This document shows positions 18,628 through 27,775 of a DNA stretch of 64,000 bases, one piece after another. The stretch is from Sphingobacteriaceae bacterium (GTDB lineage: Bacteria; Bacteroidota; Bacteroidia; Sphingobacteriales; Sphingobacteriaceae), in assembly GCA_947458875.1 (NCBI GenBank), contig CANGZD010000004.1:62001-126000 (forward strand), read 5' to 3'. The first letter of the stretch is position 1, and the number at the start of each line of letters is the position of its first letter. A model generated the notes under the pieces. That model saw only the letters and a program-made list of their open reading frames with translations, did no database searches and had not been told where the DNA came from. The position numbers and the translations under genes were made by a program.

Positions 18628-18643
18628 ATCTATTACGAAAGCC

Positions 18644-18651
18644 CAAAAATA
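18644..18651 (-). promoter_or_regulatory. Candidate -7 promoter box for the membrane gene and mnmG
   Basis: On the minus strand it reads TATTTTTG, a perfect TAnnTTTG, 17 bases upstream of the ATG at 18627, so the leader would be only about 10 bases long. No clear -33 TTTG is seen at the usual spacing. Confidence 0.45.
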
Positions 18652-18733
18652 AACCTTATGTCACAATTTATTAAATTGGAGAGATCTGTTTATTGAAATT
18701 CAGATATTTGAATGTTTAAACATATAATATAAA

Positions 18734-19444
18734 ATGAAGAAGATTATTCATTTGGCGAATGAGAGAGGTTTTGCAGATCATGGCTGGTTAAAAGCGGCCC
18801 ACTCGTTTAGTTTTGCCCAATATTATGATCCAGCCAAAGTCCATTTCGGTTTATTGAGGGTTTTAAATGATGACATAGTTGCTCCCGGGATGGGTTTTGG
18901 TATGCACGGTCACGATAACATGGAAATTGTGACCATTCCGCTTAAAGGAATGCTCGCTCATAAAGACAGCCTGGGCTCGGAAGGAACCATCACGGCAGGA
19001 GAGGTGCAAATCATGTCAGCCGGCTCTGGTATACGCCACTCAGAATTTAATGGTTCCACCAACGAAGAGGTCAACCTGCTGCAAATTTGGGTATTCCCTA
19101 AAGAGCGGAATATTGAACCGCGTTACGATCAGAAACGCTTTGATACAGAATTAGCACAGAATAGATTTCAAATATTGGTATCCCCAACCGAGGAGGAAGG
19201 TGCCCTCTGGATCAATCAAAATGCGGTTTTTGCCAAAGGGTTTTTCAAATCTGGTGGTACCCATAACTATCTGATCAAATACCCCGGTAATGGAGTATAC
19301 GTTTTTGTGATAGATGGTTCAATCGAATTAGACCAGCAATTGTTGGCTCGCCGCGATGCTGCGGGAGTATATGATGCCCAGGGTTTTAGTTTTGAAGTAA
19401 AAGAGGACGCCCAAGTATTGTTGATTGAGGTCCCCATGGAATAA
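18734..19444 (+). CDS. Pirin family protein (bicupin)
   Basis: A 236-residue bicupin of the pirin/YhhW type. The N-terminal cupin shows HSFSFAQYYDP, then the metal-binding HGHDNMEIVTIPLKG and HSEFNG with the His-x-His, His and Glu ligands. The C-terminal cupin is more degenerate, as in YhhW. Some members oxidise quercetin; others act as redox-dependent regulators, so no substrate is claimed. The gene stands alone. A box GATATTTG at 18703-18710 (one mismatch to TAnnTTTG) is 24 bases before the start and may be its promoter. Confidence 0.9.
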   Translation: MKKIIHLANERGFADHGWLKAAHSFSFAQYYDPAKVHFGLLRVLNDDIVAPGMGFGMHGHDNMEIVTIPLKGMLAHKDSLGSEGTITAGEVQIMSAGSGIRHSEFNGSTNEEVNLLQIWVFPKERNIEPRYDQKRFDTELAQNRFQILVSPTEEEGALWINQNAVFAKGFFKSGGTHNYLIKYPGNGVYVFVIDGSIELDQQLLARRDAAGVYDAQGFSFEVKEDAQVLLIEVPME

Positions 19445-19451
19445 AGAACAC

Positions 19452-19877
19452 CTAAAAGTTACGAAGGCCCAGGTAGTGATTTTCCCGATCAGTCATCTGG
19501 GCTTTTGTTTTTTTATCCTTGTCGGTATAACCCAACAGGTGTAATACGCCATGAATCATCACCCGGTGTAATTCATCTTGTTCGTTCACTCCAAATTTTG
19601 CCGCATTTTCATTGATCCGATCTACGCTGATGAATATGTCTCCCAAAACTTTACCATTCTGTTCTCCATTATCAAATGTAATGATATCAGTATAGGTGTC
19701 GTGGTCAAGATAATTTTTGTTGATTTCGATTAAATAATCGTCGCTGCAAAAAATAAAATTGATTTCCTGGGTCTTAAAACCTTCGGCTATGACGCAATTA
19801 TTCACCCAATTACGCAATTTGGCCTTTTGCCGGGGCTTGAATAAGGTGTCTTCTGAAAAAAATAAAATAGCACTCAT
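19452..19877 (-). CDS. ybeY: Endoribonuclease YbeY (16S rRNA maturation)
   Basis: Single-strand RNA endonuclease needed for 16S rRNA 3'-end maturation and ribosome quality control. The 141 residues are usual. The zinc motif reads HGVLHLLGYTDKD at 109-121: the first two histidines (109 and 113) are present, but the third ligand position (119) is Asp instead of His. I recall this variant in other Bacteroidota, so the gene is probably functional. TYTDIITFD and LGDIFIS are further family marks. It lies 3 bp after the anti-sigma-type kinase gene and is probably cotranscribed with it. Confidence 0.92.
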   Translation of the reverse strand: MSAILFFSEDTLFKPRQKAKLRNWVNNCVIAEGFKTQEINFIFCSDDYLIEINKNYLDHDTYTDIITFDNGEQNGKVLGDIFISVDRINENAAKFGVNEQDELHRVMIHGVLHLLGYTDKDKKTKAQMTDRENHYLGLRNF

Positions 19878-19880
19878 GTT

Positions 19881-20303
19881 TTAAATTTTGAAATGCAGTT
19901 CTAACTGATTACCCCGATCGTTAAAAATACATTGATCTGCTAATTTACGAATGATATAAACACCCCTCCCTACTTCTTTTTCTCGATTTTCTACCAGTGT
20001 GGGGTCTTCAAGTGCCTGATAATCAAAGCCAAGCCCTTCATCACTAATACTGAACACCATTCTTTTTTTATCCCAAACTTCCAGGTTGATATAAACTTTT
20101 AGTGTAGGAGATAATTGATTGCCATGAACGATCGCATTGATACAGGCTTCGTTCAGGCAGATCAACACGTTTGCATACACCTCTTCTTGTAAGGAATATT
20201 TAATTCGAATTTCTTCTATGAAACTTTCCAGCTGATTAAGGCTCTCCAGGCTGGATGCCAGCTGAAGGGTATAGGTGTCTGCCTTGTTAATTGGATTACC
20301 CAC
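19881..20303 (-). CDS. Anti-sigma-factor-type serine kinase / ATP-binding protein (RsbW-like)
   Basis: A 140-residue HATPase_c protein of the RsbW/SpoIIAB group. The N box is L-N-E-A-C-I-N-A-I-V-H-G-N at about 48-60, and the G1 box is SISDEGLGFD near 95; ExGRGVYIIRKLAD-type residues near the C-terminus form the G2 box. Such proteins phosphorylate an anti-sigma antagonist or bind a sigma factor; no partner gene is next to it. The only start codon available is GTG at 20303, as the frame is closed upstream at about 20340 with no ATG. Followed 3 bp later by ybeY. Confidence 0.85.
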   Translation of the reverse strand: MGNPINKADTYTLQLASSLESLNQLESFIEEIRIKYSLQEEVYANVLICLNEACINAIVHGNQLSPTLKVYINLEVWDKKRMVFSISDEGLGFDYQALEDPTLVENREKEVGRGVYIIRKLADQCIFNDRGNQLELHFKI

Positions 20304-20385
20304 TTTTGCGATTCGATTTAATTTACAGCCATTCCAATTTTATACATTAAAACGGACAAATGCTAAAAAAATTCTTAAAAGAGCT

Positions 20386-20393
20386 TATTTTTG
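20386..20393 (+). promoter_or_regulatory. Candidate -7 promoter box for tRNA-Pro
   Basis: TATTTTTG is a perfect TAnnTTTG ending 9 bases before the tRNA 5' end, the right distance for a very short leader. Confidence 0.55.
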
Positions 20394-20402
20394 TGATTCT
20401 TT

Positions 20403-20476
20403 CGGGATGTAGCGTAGCCCGGTATCGCGCCAGCATGGGGTGCTGGAGGTCGTCGGTTCAAATCCGGCCATCCCGA
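20403..20476 (+). tRNA. tRNA-Pro (anticodon GGG)
   Basis: A full cloverleaf is visible: acceptor CGGGATG with CATCCCG, D arm beginning GCG and closing CGC, anticodon stem CCAGC/GCTGG around the seven-base loop ATGGGGT with anticodon GGG, variable AGGTC, and a T arm GTCGG-TTCAAAT-CCGGC. The discriminator is A at 20476, and CCA is not encoded. The GGG anticodon reads CCC and CCU proline codons. Confidence 0.96.
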
Positions 20477-20553
20477 CTTACTAAAACCCTCATATCTTTC
20501 TGCATGTTTTGATAATCAGGTTCTTTCATAAGAAAATACGGATCAGCGAAGCT

Positions 20554-20626
20554 AATCCGGCCATCCCGACTAACAAAAACCCTGATATCCTTCTATATTT
20601 TATCTTCTACTGTTTTGCTAATCAGT
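20554..20626. repeat. Partial second copy of the tRNA-Pro 3' end and its downstream flank
   Basis: The 17 bases AATCCGGCCATCCCGAC at 20554-20570 repeat exactly those at 20461-20477 (T loop to just past the discriminator). Similarity continues for about 24 bases (20571-20594 against 20478-20501, four differences), and then a shared GTTTTG.TAATCAG. The copy lacks the tRNA 5' half, so it is not a gene. The remaining 387-bp gap between 20304 and 20690 holds only the tRNA, this copy and a terminator. Confidence 0.85.
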
Positions 20627-20640
20627 AATTATTGAGCATA

Positions 20641-20674
20641 AAAAAACCCCGCACCGAGATGGGCGGGGTTTTTT
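20641..20674. terminator. Strong bidirectional terminator
   Basis: A perfect 12-bp inverted repeat, AAAAAACCCCGC at 20641-20652 and GCGGGGTTTTTT at 20663-20674, with a ten-base loop. It ends the metalloprotease gene on the minus strand and can also stop read-through from tRNA-Pro. Confidence 0.9.
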
Positions 20675-20690
20675 GCTTAAATCCTTCGTA

Positions 20691-23195
20691 TTATTTTGGA
20701 TCTAAAATGTTATTGATTCGAACCAAAGCATCATCCAGGTGTGCCGAAACTACCGGGTTGCTGAATTTTGCTTTGCTGGCACGAATTTCCGCGGCTAAGT
20801 TTTTCAACTCTCTTCTGGCCAGCGGGCGAATATCGGATTGAGAAACATCAATTGCAGTAGCTCCTGAGAATGCTGCAAATTCTGCAGGCACTCCAGCGGG
20901 AGTTTGCTGTTCTTGTGTCATTAAATATTCTAAGCGCTCAATATGGGCACGCTGCAGATTTCTGCGATAAGTGTCGATGTTGCCACCAGTCTTCAATTCT
21001 GACCAGATACCCTGATGGATATCACCGAAAAGATCGCTCATGCTGTATGCATTCGCACCGTTTTTAGCGCTATTATCGATTACTCTTGCCAGGCGACCAA
21101 AATCAAGGATGGTGCTCAAAACATTCACCTGAGCACGACGAACACGGTCTACTATACCCGCATTGTCGAATTTGCTCAGTACGGCTTGATCTAACATCCA
21201 GGTAGGTGTTTTAAAGGCTTGCTCATTAATGAAGCGCATCGCCTCTTGTTGTTTCGTTCTGGCAACATGGGTGTAAACCGCTCCTTTTTGCTCGTAGGTT
21301 TTATCGTTTTCATAGATACCACCAATGTTCGACTTAACGTGTCCCATGTAGCGGTTCCATTGTGATAACACCTCACCATAAAGTTCTCTTAAATTATCGT
21401 ATGGTTTTCCTTCTTCGTAAGTCCATTTTTCGATATTCGGAAGGATGCGTTTCAAGTTGGCAATACCGTAGGTAGAAGCTTTAACAGCATCGTTACCCAA
21501 ATCTTCAGATTGTGCTCTTGGATCGATTGGATTACCGGTTTGTTGTCCATAGAAATAGCGTGGATCACCAGCTTTTTCAACAGTCCATTTGTTTAAGATT
21601 TTAGCATCTTCATCAGCACTTTTGCTGTCAAACCAGGTATAGCCCCATTTAATAGCCCATTTGTCGTATTCGCCAATTCCAGGGTACAATACCACGTCTC
21701 CGTCACCCGGCTGGGCAATGTAGTTGAAACGAGCATAGTCCATGATAGATGGAGCGGTTCCACCCATTCTTTTGGTAAAGGATGGAGAGCGCAGTGAATC
21801 TACCGGATAAGCTACACTTGAACCAAAGTTATGTGGCAAGCCAAGGGTGTGTCCCACTTCGTGTGAGGAAACAAAGCGGATCAACTTACCCATGATTTCA
21901 TCCTTGAATTTAGGAGAACGGGCTTCCGGATTAATTGCAGCGGTTTGTATGAAGAACCAGTTACGAACCAGGTTCATCACATTGTGATACCAACCGATAT
22001 CTGATTCCATGATCTCACCTGATCTTGGATCGGCAATATGCGGACCGTATGCATTAGGAATGTTAGATGCGAAATAACGAATAACCGAGTAACGGGCGTC
22101 TTCCGGGCTCCAATCCGGATCGTTAGGGGGATCTAAACAAACAATCGCATTTTTAAAGCCGGCAGCCTCAAAAGCAACATTCCAGTCGTTTACTCCCTCT
22201 CTTAAGTGCTCACGCCATTTTTGTGGAGTGGCTGGGTCAAGGTAGTATACAATTTGTTTAACCGGCTCAACCAATTCGCCTCTTAAATAAGCGGCTTTAT
22301 CTTTTGGTTCCAGTCTCCAACGACGAGCATAACGGGTTACGGTTGCTTTTTGTGCGTCGATACCGTAGTCGGTTTGTGCCTGAGAGAAAAATCCAACCCG
22401 GTCGTCAGATAAACGCGGTTTCATAGGAACTTTAGGCAATAACAACATAGAGTTACTGATTTCCACCGTAACAGAACCTAAACTTCTGTCACCCGGAGGC
22501 TCTGCAGCACGATAAGTTTTAGAAGTACGAACTTCCACATTGATTGGGAAGCTTTTAACGGTATCGATATAAGAACGAGTCTCATCTAAAGCAGAAATTT
22601 TGTACTGGGTGCGCACATTGCTTGGCAAACCAAGTGATAGCACATCTTTAGTGAATAACTCGGTTACATCAATTACAACCGAATTCGAATCCTTATTAAT
22701 CGCTTTGATCTCAAAGGCGCTTAAAATAGCATCCAAATTGGAGTTTTTTACCGACTGGTACATATCGGTACCCTGTAAAGCGATGTTACGATAAGAAGGA
22801 ATTCGTATGAACACCTGCTTGTCTTTTCTTTGCCATTTCCAGATTTGTTCGTTTAACTCCTCACCGCCATAGGTACCATCTACCGGAGGGGTTTTGGTGT
22901 AGCGGGTTACCACCAGCATTTCTCTTCCAAAAAGAGAATCCGGAATCTCATAAAAATATTTACCATCTAACTGGTGTACTTTAAATAAACCCTTATCTGT
23001 TTTCGCCTTTTCGGTGATCACATCTTTGTAAGGTTTCATTCCGGGCTTTGCTGCGGCCGGAGCAACTGGAGCCGGAGGTGCAGCTGGCGCAGGCGGGGTC
23101 TTACCCTTTTTCTGAGCAAATGCAGCACCAGCCGAACAAAATACCATCAGGGATACCAACATTAAGTTCCCTGTTTTTTGAAAAATTTTCTTCAT
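20691..23195 (-). CDS. Exported zinc-dependent metalloprotease (DUF5117/DUF5118 type)
   Basis: About 834 residues from the ATG at 23195; an upstream in-frame TTG at 23222 is less likely because the ATG gives a clean signal peptide (MKKIFQKTGNL... to AGAAFAQ). A Pro/Ala-rich linker follows to about residue 55, then DUF5118 and DUF5117 regions, and a metzincin-type site HEVGHTLGLPHNFG with HEVGH at 445-449 and the third His at 455. The family is common in Bacteroidota and placed in the periplasm or outside; its substrates are unknown. It is the last of three exported-protein genes on this strand (91-bp gap to the BNR gene). Confidence 0.88.
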   Translation of the reverse strand: MKKIFQKTGNLMLVSLMVFCSAGAAFAQKKGKTPPAPAAPPAPVAPAAAKPGMKPYKDVITEKAKTDKGLFKVHQLDGKYFYEIPDSLFGREMLVVTRYTKTPPVDGTYGGEELNEQIWKWQRKDKQVFIRIPSYRNIALQGTDMYQSVKNSNLDAILSAFEIKAINKDSNSVVIDVTELFTKDVLSLGLPSNVRTQYKISALDETRSYIDTVKSFPINVEVRTSKTYRAAEPPGDRSLGSVTVEISNSMLLLPKVPMKPRLSDDRVGFFSQAQTDYGIDAQKATVTRYARRWRLEPKDKAAYLRGELVEPVKQIVYYLDPATPQKWREHLREGVNDWNVAFEAAGFKNAIVCLDPPNDPDWSPEDARYSVIRYFASNIPNAYGPHIADPRSGEIMESDIGWYHNVMNLVRNWFFIQTAAINPEARSPKFKDEIMGKLIRFVSSHEVGHTLGLPHNFGSSVAYPVDSLRSPSFTKRMGGTAPSIMDYARFNYIAQPGDGDVVLYPGIGEYDKWAIKWGYTWFDSKSADEDAKILNKWTVEKAGDPRYFYGQQTGNPIDPRAQSEDLGNDAVKASTYGIANLKRILPNIEKWTYEEGKPYDNLRELYGEVLSQWNRYMGHVKSNIGGIYENDKTYEQKGAVYTHVARTKQQEAMRFINEQAFKTPTWMLDQAVLSKFDNAGIVDRVRRAQVNVLSTILDFGRLARVIDNSAKNGANAYSMSDLFGDIHQGIWSELKTGGNIDTYRRNLQRAHIERLEYLMTQEQQTPAGVPAEFAAFSGATAIDVSQSDIRPLARRELKNLAAEIRASKAKFSNPVVSAHLDDALVRINNILDPK

Positions 23196-23286
23196 GAATT
23201 TTTGTTTTGGTTGTTTTAACAAATATAATTTTTGCGTGTTTTAATATACCACTTTAACAGTAAAGTTACAGTGCTCAATTTACCGA

Positions 23287-26253
23287 TTATTTGGTTTCAC
23301 CCGGTTCTTCGGGCTCACTTTCGGCTTCTGGTTCAAAACTTAGCTGACCTCTTCCAGGGCTGCTAATGGTAAGTGTTTGTGTAAACCGCTCACCGGAAGC
23401 GTTGATCAATTCAACTACATATTTGCCGGCTTGCAAGTAAGCCTTTTTGTTGGCAGCGGTGGTTACACTTCCCCTTTTCGCTTTACCCCATTCTTCCTGA
23501 TAGGGTTTTAAGGCATTTTCGGCAACACTTAAATCGTAATTGATATAATGAATACCCCGTTCGTGTTTGATTTCTTCGCTTTTTAGCTCTAAGCCACTCT
23601 CAGTTTTAATCTTTATGCTGAGTTTTCCAGCACTTGCATTGTAAACGGGTATTTGTAATTGTGGTTCAAAAACATTTTCTCCGAATTTACGTCCCCAAGA
23701 AGCACTGTACGAAACACTTGGTAGTTCAAATAGATAGCTCGTTTTTTTCAGCATTTCAGCATTCAATTGCTGTAGCTCTTTCACACTGGCAATGTAGAGT
23801 GATCGGCCATGTGTAGCTACTACTAACTCTTGTTCGCGGGTTTGCACCACCAGGTCGTGAACAGCGACCGCCGGTAAATTGCTACCCAGGCGCATAAAAC
23901 TTTCTCCGCGATCGATCGAGGCGTACAACCCGTGATCTGTTCCAACGTAAATCAAGTCTTTGTTTTTGGGATCTTCTTTGATTACATTAACTGGTTCAAG
24001 TGGCAGGTTTTTACCAATTCGGGTCCAATTTTGACCATAATCATTTGATCGGTAAACATAGGCATTGAAATCATCGTTGCGGTAACCATTCAAGGATGCA
24101 TACACTGTTCCCTCTTCAAATGCAGAAGGATAAACCTGCGAAACCCACAGGTCTTGTGGTAATTTATCGGAAATGCGAGTCCAGTTATATCCGCCGTCTT
24201 TACTTACATGAATCAATCCATCGTCAGAACCCACATAAATCAATCCGAACTTAAGCGGAGATTCTTCTATAGTGGTCAAAGTTCCATAAGCTACGTCGCC
24301 CGGTTTGCCACCTTTGGTCAAATCGCCCGAAAGGGTAATGAAATCGGTCGCCTTGTTCATGGATCGATGAAATTTGTTAGAACCGAAATAAACCACATCT
24401 TGATTATGGCGTGAAAGATGTACTGGCGATTCCCAGTTCCATCTCAGCGGTCTTTCTCCTAATTCGTGTTTAGGTTGGAAGGGTAAACGCTCTTTGGTTT
24501 GCTGGTTTATCCGATTGTAAAAGCCATATTGAGAGCCGGTGTACACCAAATTATTATCACGGGTATCAATGGCCACCTGCATGCCATCTCCTCCATTTAA
24601 CATTTTATAAGGATATTCACCACCATCATACCAGCCGTAACCTGCTTTATAGGTTGATGGGCCCACCCAAACGCCATTATCTTGTAATCCACCATAAACA
24701 CGGTAAGGTTTTGCCATGTCAATGTTCACCGAGTAGAATTGTCCAACGGCCGGCGTATTGGCTTTGAACCATGTTTTCCCATCGTCGTAAGAAATATTAA
24801 TCCCGCCATCGTTACCATTAATCAGATGACCCTCTTTTTTGGGATTCTCCCATAGGGCATGGTGATCTGAATGCACATTTTCCCCATCAATAGATTGAAA
24901 GGTTTTTCCTCCATCTGCCGATTTCCAAATAGGAACCCCCATGATATATACCTTATCAGGGTTGTTCGGTGAAACCGTAATCTGACCAAAATAATATCCG
25001 TAAGTATTATACAAACCTCTCAGGTCCATGGTGTTTACTTTTGTCCAGGTTTTACCCGCATCCTCACTACGGTAAACCTCCGCTTCAATAATTGGTGTGC
25101 CAAACATTAAAGCGTTCGCATCTTCCAGGTATTCCACTAAGGCTATTGGTTTTAATAGGTCGGATTTAACAGCAGCCTTAACCGCTTGAGCAGTATGCTT
25201 TGAGGGGAATCTGTTTTCTTTCAGAAACGCATTCAGCTTATCATCGTCTAAAGCCAAGAACGCTTCTTTTTGAATATTTCTGAAAGTCTCTTTGCTATAA
25301 TCGTCTTTTTTCTCAGTTTTTTCTTCCGTTCTTGTACCTTGGTTATCTAATACTGCATAAATCATATTGGGCGATTTTGGGTAAATGGCCAAACCGATAC
25401 GACCAACCCCCTCACCTTCCGGAAAACCACTACTACCGCCACTAATCAGCGTCCAAGAGTCGCCTCCATCCGTACTTTTATAAATACCAGATGTTTTTCC
25501 GCTTTCTACAAAATTCCAGGCTCGGCGCTGGCGATGCCACATGGAGGTATAAAGCACCTCCGGATTGGTGGGATCGATTACCAAGTCAATGGCACCGGTG
25601 TTTTCATCAATTGAAAGTGTCAGTTTCCAGCTTTTACCGCCATCGGTACTTTTGTAAACACCTCTTTCTTTATTTGAAGAATACAGATGTCCTAAAACTG
25701 CAACATAAACTGTATTGCTGTTTTTAGGATGAAGAATTACTCTTCCGATATGGTGTGACTCGGGCAGGCCCATGTTCTCCCAGCTCTTTCCACCGTCGGT
25801 ACTTTTGTAAATGCCGGTTCCAGAATAGGAGGAACGGCTGGAATTATTTTCCCCGGTTCCCACCCAAATGGTTGTTTTTTTATTCTCGGGAGTCCAGTCA
25901 GACCAATCTACTGCAATATCACCAATGGTCATCGATTCTTGTTGATCGAACAAGGGTTGGAATGAGATACCGTTGTTTTCTGTGATCCATAATCCGCCAG
26001 AAGCGTAAGCCACATAAAAATTGGTAGGGTCGTTAGGATTCACATCAATATCCACCACCCTGCCACTCATAATGGTGGGTCCCACCGATCTGAATTTAAT
26101 TTGATTTAATAAACTGTTTTTCTCTAGCTCTTGCCTTTGCTTAAAGCTCTCTAATCGGAGCTGGGCTGGCGTGTAGGTGGTTTTGCTTTTTTGTGCATAA
26201 AGGTTTACTGTCAATCCGATGGCAGCAACCCAAACGAAAACGAAATTTCTCAT
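23287..26253 (-). CDS. Exported BNR/sortilin-like beta-propeller protein
   Basis: A 988-residue protein with a signal peptide (residues 1-20, ending LYAQ) and at least nine BNR/Asp-box motifs such as YKSTDGGKSW, YRSEDAGKTW, WKSADGGKTF and YRSNDYGQNW, spread over about 140-780. Together they predict two linked beta propellers as in VPS10/sortilin or xyloglucanase-type proteins; the known catalytic acids of such glycosidases could not be confirmed. A charged helical insert at about 308-385 separates propeller blades. The C-terminal 200 residues are beta-rich and end in a Glu/Pro-rich tail. Middle gene of three exported proteins. Confidence 0.82.
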   Translation of the reverse strand: MRNFVFVWVAAIGLTVNLYAQKSKTTYTPAQLRLESFKQRQELEKNSLLNQIKFRSVGPTIMSGRVVDIDVNPNDPTNFYVAYASGGLWITENNGISFQPLFDQQESMTIGDIAVDWSDWTPENKKTTIWVGTGENNSSRSSYSGTGIYKSTDGGKSWENMGLPESHHIGRVILHPKNSNTVYVAVLGHLYSSNKERGVYKSTDGGKSWKLTLSIDENTGAIDLVIDPTNPEVLYTSMWHRQRRAWNFVESGKTSGIYKSTDGGDSWTLISGGSSGFPEGEGVGRIGLAIYPKSPNMIYAVLDNQGTRTEEKTEKKDDYSKETFRNIQKEAFLALDDDKLNAFLKENRFPSKHTAQAVKAAVKSDLLKPIALVEYLEDANALMFGTPIIEAEVYRSEDAGKTWTKVNTMDLRGLYNTYGYYFGQITVSPNNPDKVYIMGVPIWKSADGGKTFQSIDGENVHSDHHALWENPKKEGHLINGNDGGINISYDDGKTWFKANTPAVGQFYSVNIDMAKPYRVYGGLQDNGVWVGPSTYKAGYGWYDGGEYPYKMLNGGDGMQVAIDTRDNNLVYTGSQYGFYNRINQQTKERLPFQPKHELGERPLRWNWESPVHLSRHNQDVVYFGSNKFHRSMNKATDFITLSGDLTKGGKPGDVAYGTLTTIEESPLKFGLIYVGSDDGLIHVSKDGGYNWTRISDKLPQDLWVSQVYPSAFEEGTVYASLNGYRNDDFNAYVYRSNDYGQNWTRIGKNLPLEPVNVIKEDPKNKDLIYVGTDHGLYASIDRGESFMRLGSNLPAVAVHDLVVQTREQELVVATHGRSLYIASVKELQQLNAEMLKKTSYLFELPSVSYSASWGRKFGENVFEPQLQIPVYNASAGKLSIKIKTESGLELKSEEIKHERGIHYINYDLSVAENALKPYQEEWGKAKRGSVTTAANKKAYLQAGKYVVELINASGERFTQTLTISSPGRGQLSFEPEAESEPEEPGETK

Positions 26254-26295
26254 TAATGATTTGGTTGTAAAGTAAATATAGCTTTTGTGCTACAA

Positions 26296-27549
26296 TTAGA
26301 TCCTTCTTTTGAGTGTAAAAAGAATTTTTTTGGTTCTATCGCTGTTTTTAGGAAGAATACTCAACAAATAACTGCGTTCATTCCCCGATTTGAACAAATT
26401 GTCGATCTCATTCATACTAAACTCAGCGACAGGCTTAAAGTTAATGCTGATGATCTCATCACCCGCTACCAGGCCTTCCTGTTCTGCCGGAGAGTCTTCT
26501 GCCACTCTGCTTATGATCACTCTTTTATAATCCGGACCGGCACTTACCAGTTCTAACCCACTCATATCATGCTCAAATTTCTCTTTATAAAACCCCGAAG
26601 GTTTCACATACATACTATTTCGGCTATAGTCGAATACAACCTTAAATCTTTTCAAGAGCTGATTTCCCAAATTACCATTGCGTTCAACGAGGGTAATTTT
26701 GGCTGCCAAATCCTGGTAATTGGGGAATGCGCTAATAACCTTCTCTAATTTATACTTGCCCATATTCAATGATTGAATCCGACCCAGATAACCTTCTATG
26801 GGTCCACCTAAACCCACCCCCAGATTACTTGCAATATTTTCATCAGGTATTTGAAAGGGCTTGCCGTTTTCATTTTCCAGAGAAAGCGGATGCCCGGCGC
26901 CAGTGTCAATGATGAGTTTTACCCGCTTTTGACTGCCATTGCTCAATACCAGGTTGGTTTCAAGATAGGGCTTGCGCTGTTCAATGCTGATGGGAATTTT
27001 TTGCCCCTTACGGGGGATGAACTCCTCAGAAAACGGATATATGGTTAAATGTTGATCAACATAGTTGATGCGTACAATAAAACTGTTAAAAAACTCATAG
27101 CCCAGTAAACCATGAATGGACATACCGGCATATTCAGATAAGTTAAAAGCATCTTTTTTGAGGATGGCTGCAGGAATGTAATTTCCAAGAGCCTTGCCTA
27201 AACTTAGGTTTAGGGGTGGAGAAATAAATGCATCCAGATCGGTATTATTGCCCAAGCCTGTGATCTTAATATTTCTTAGATTTTCTAACTTCAGTTGTTC
27301 AGATAACTCGAAATCAGTCACCAACAAGACCCCCACCCCGGAGTCGAGCACAAAATTATAGGGCCCAGATTCGTTAATGTAAACAGGAACAATGATCAGG
27401 TTTTTGATCAGTTTGAACGGAATGATTTCTCTTTTTTGTTTTTCGGGTAAGAGAAAAGCTTGGGCATTTGAATTTTTAGATTGGAAGAGCAGCACCATAC
27501 CCAATCCAATAATAATTACGATCCGACATAGGTAAGGAACCCTGAACAT
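26296..27549 (-). CDS. Exported retropepsin-like aspartyl protease with PDZ domain
   Basis: About 417 residues. The ATG at 27549 is taken over a TTG at 27576. A hydrophobic N-terminal segment (VIIIGLGMVLLF) serves as signal or anchor. Two aspartyl-protease half-sites are visible: FVLDSGVGVLLVTD and LIIDTGAGHPLSL, with the D-T/S-G triads. The first shows DSG, the second DTG. A PDZ domain fills the last 90 residues (VAEDSPAEQEGLVAGDEIIS). The family occurs widely in Bacteroidota; the substrate is unknown. It precedes the BNR gene by 42 bp, so both are probably one transcript. Confidence 0.85.
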   Translation of the reverse strand: MFRVPYLCRIVIIIGLGMVLLFQSKNSNAQAFLLPEKQKREIIPFKLIKNLIIVPVYINESGPYNFVLDSGVGVLLVTDFELSEQLKLENLRNIKITGLGNNTDLDAFISPPLNLSLGKALGNYIPAAILKKDAFNLSEYAGMSIHGLLGYEFFNSFIVRINYVDQHLTIYPFSEEFIPRKGQKIPISIEQRKPYLETNLVLSNGSQKRVKLIIDTGAGHPLSLENENGKPFQIPDENIASNLGVGLGGPIEGYLGRIQSLNMGKYKLEKVISAFPNYQDLAAKITLVERNGNLGNQLLKRFKVVFDYSRNSMYVKPSGFYKEKFEHDMSGLELVSAGPDYKRVIISRVAEDSPAEQEGLVAGDEIISINFKPVAEFSMNEIDNLFKSGNERSYLLSILPKNSDRTKKILFTLKRRI

Positions 27550-27775
27550 ACAGTATAATTTACAATAATTATGCAAAACTTAAACCAGGGTTCCCTGAAT
27601 AAAATTGAGATTTTTAAAAAGGCTAACCACGGGAAGATCCTTATTGTGAACCACATCCAAAGAAAAAGCACTAAACCTTAAAGGGAATATTTTATGATAT
27701 TTTTCATTTTTGACGAAGGTAATTTAATGAAAACATCAAAATGACTAAATTCGAACGTTAACAAATGAAATACCT

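Noticed and set aside
20554-20594. Second tRNA gene after tRNA-Pro
   Set aside because: Only the 3' quarter is repeated; no acceptor, D or anticodon arm can be formed.
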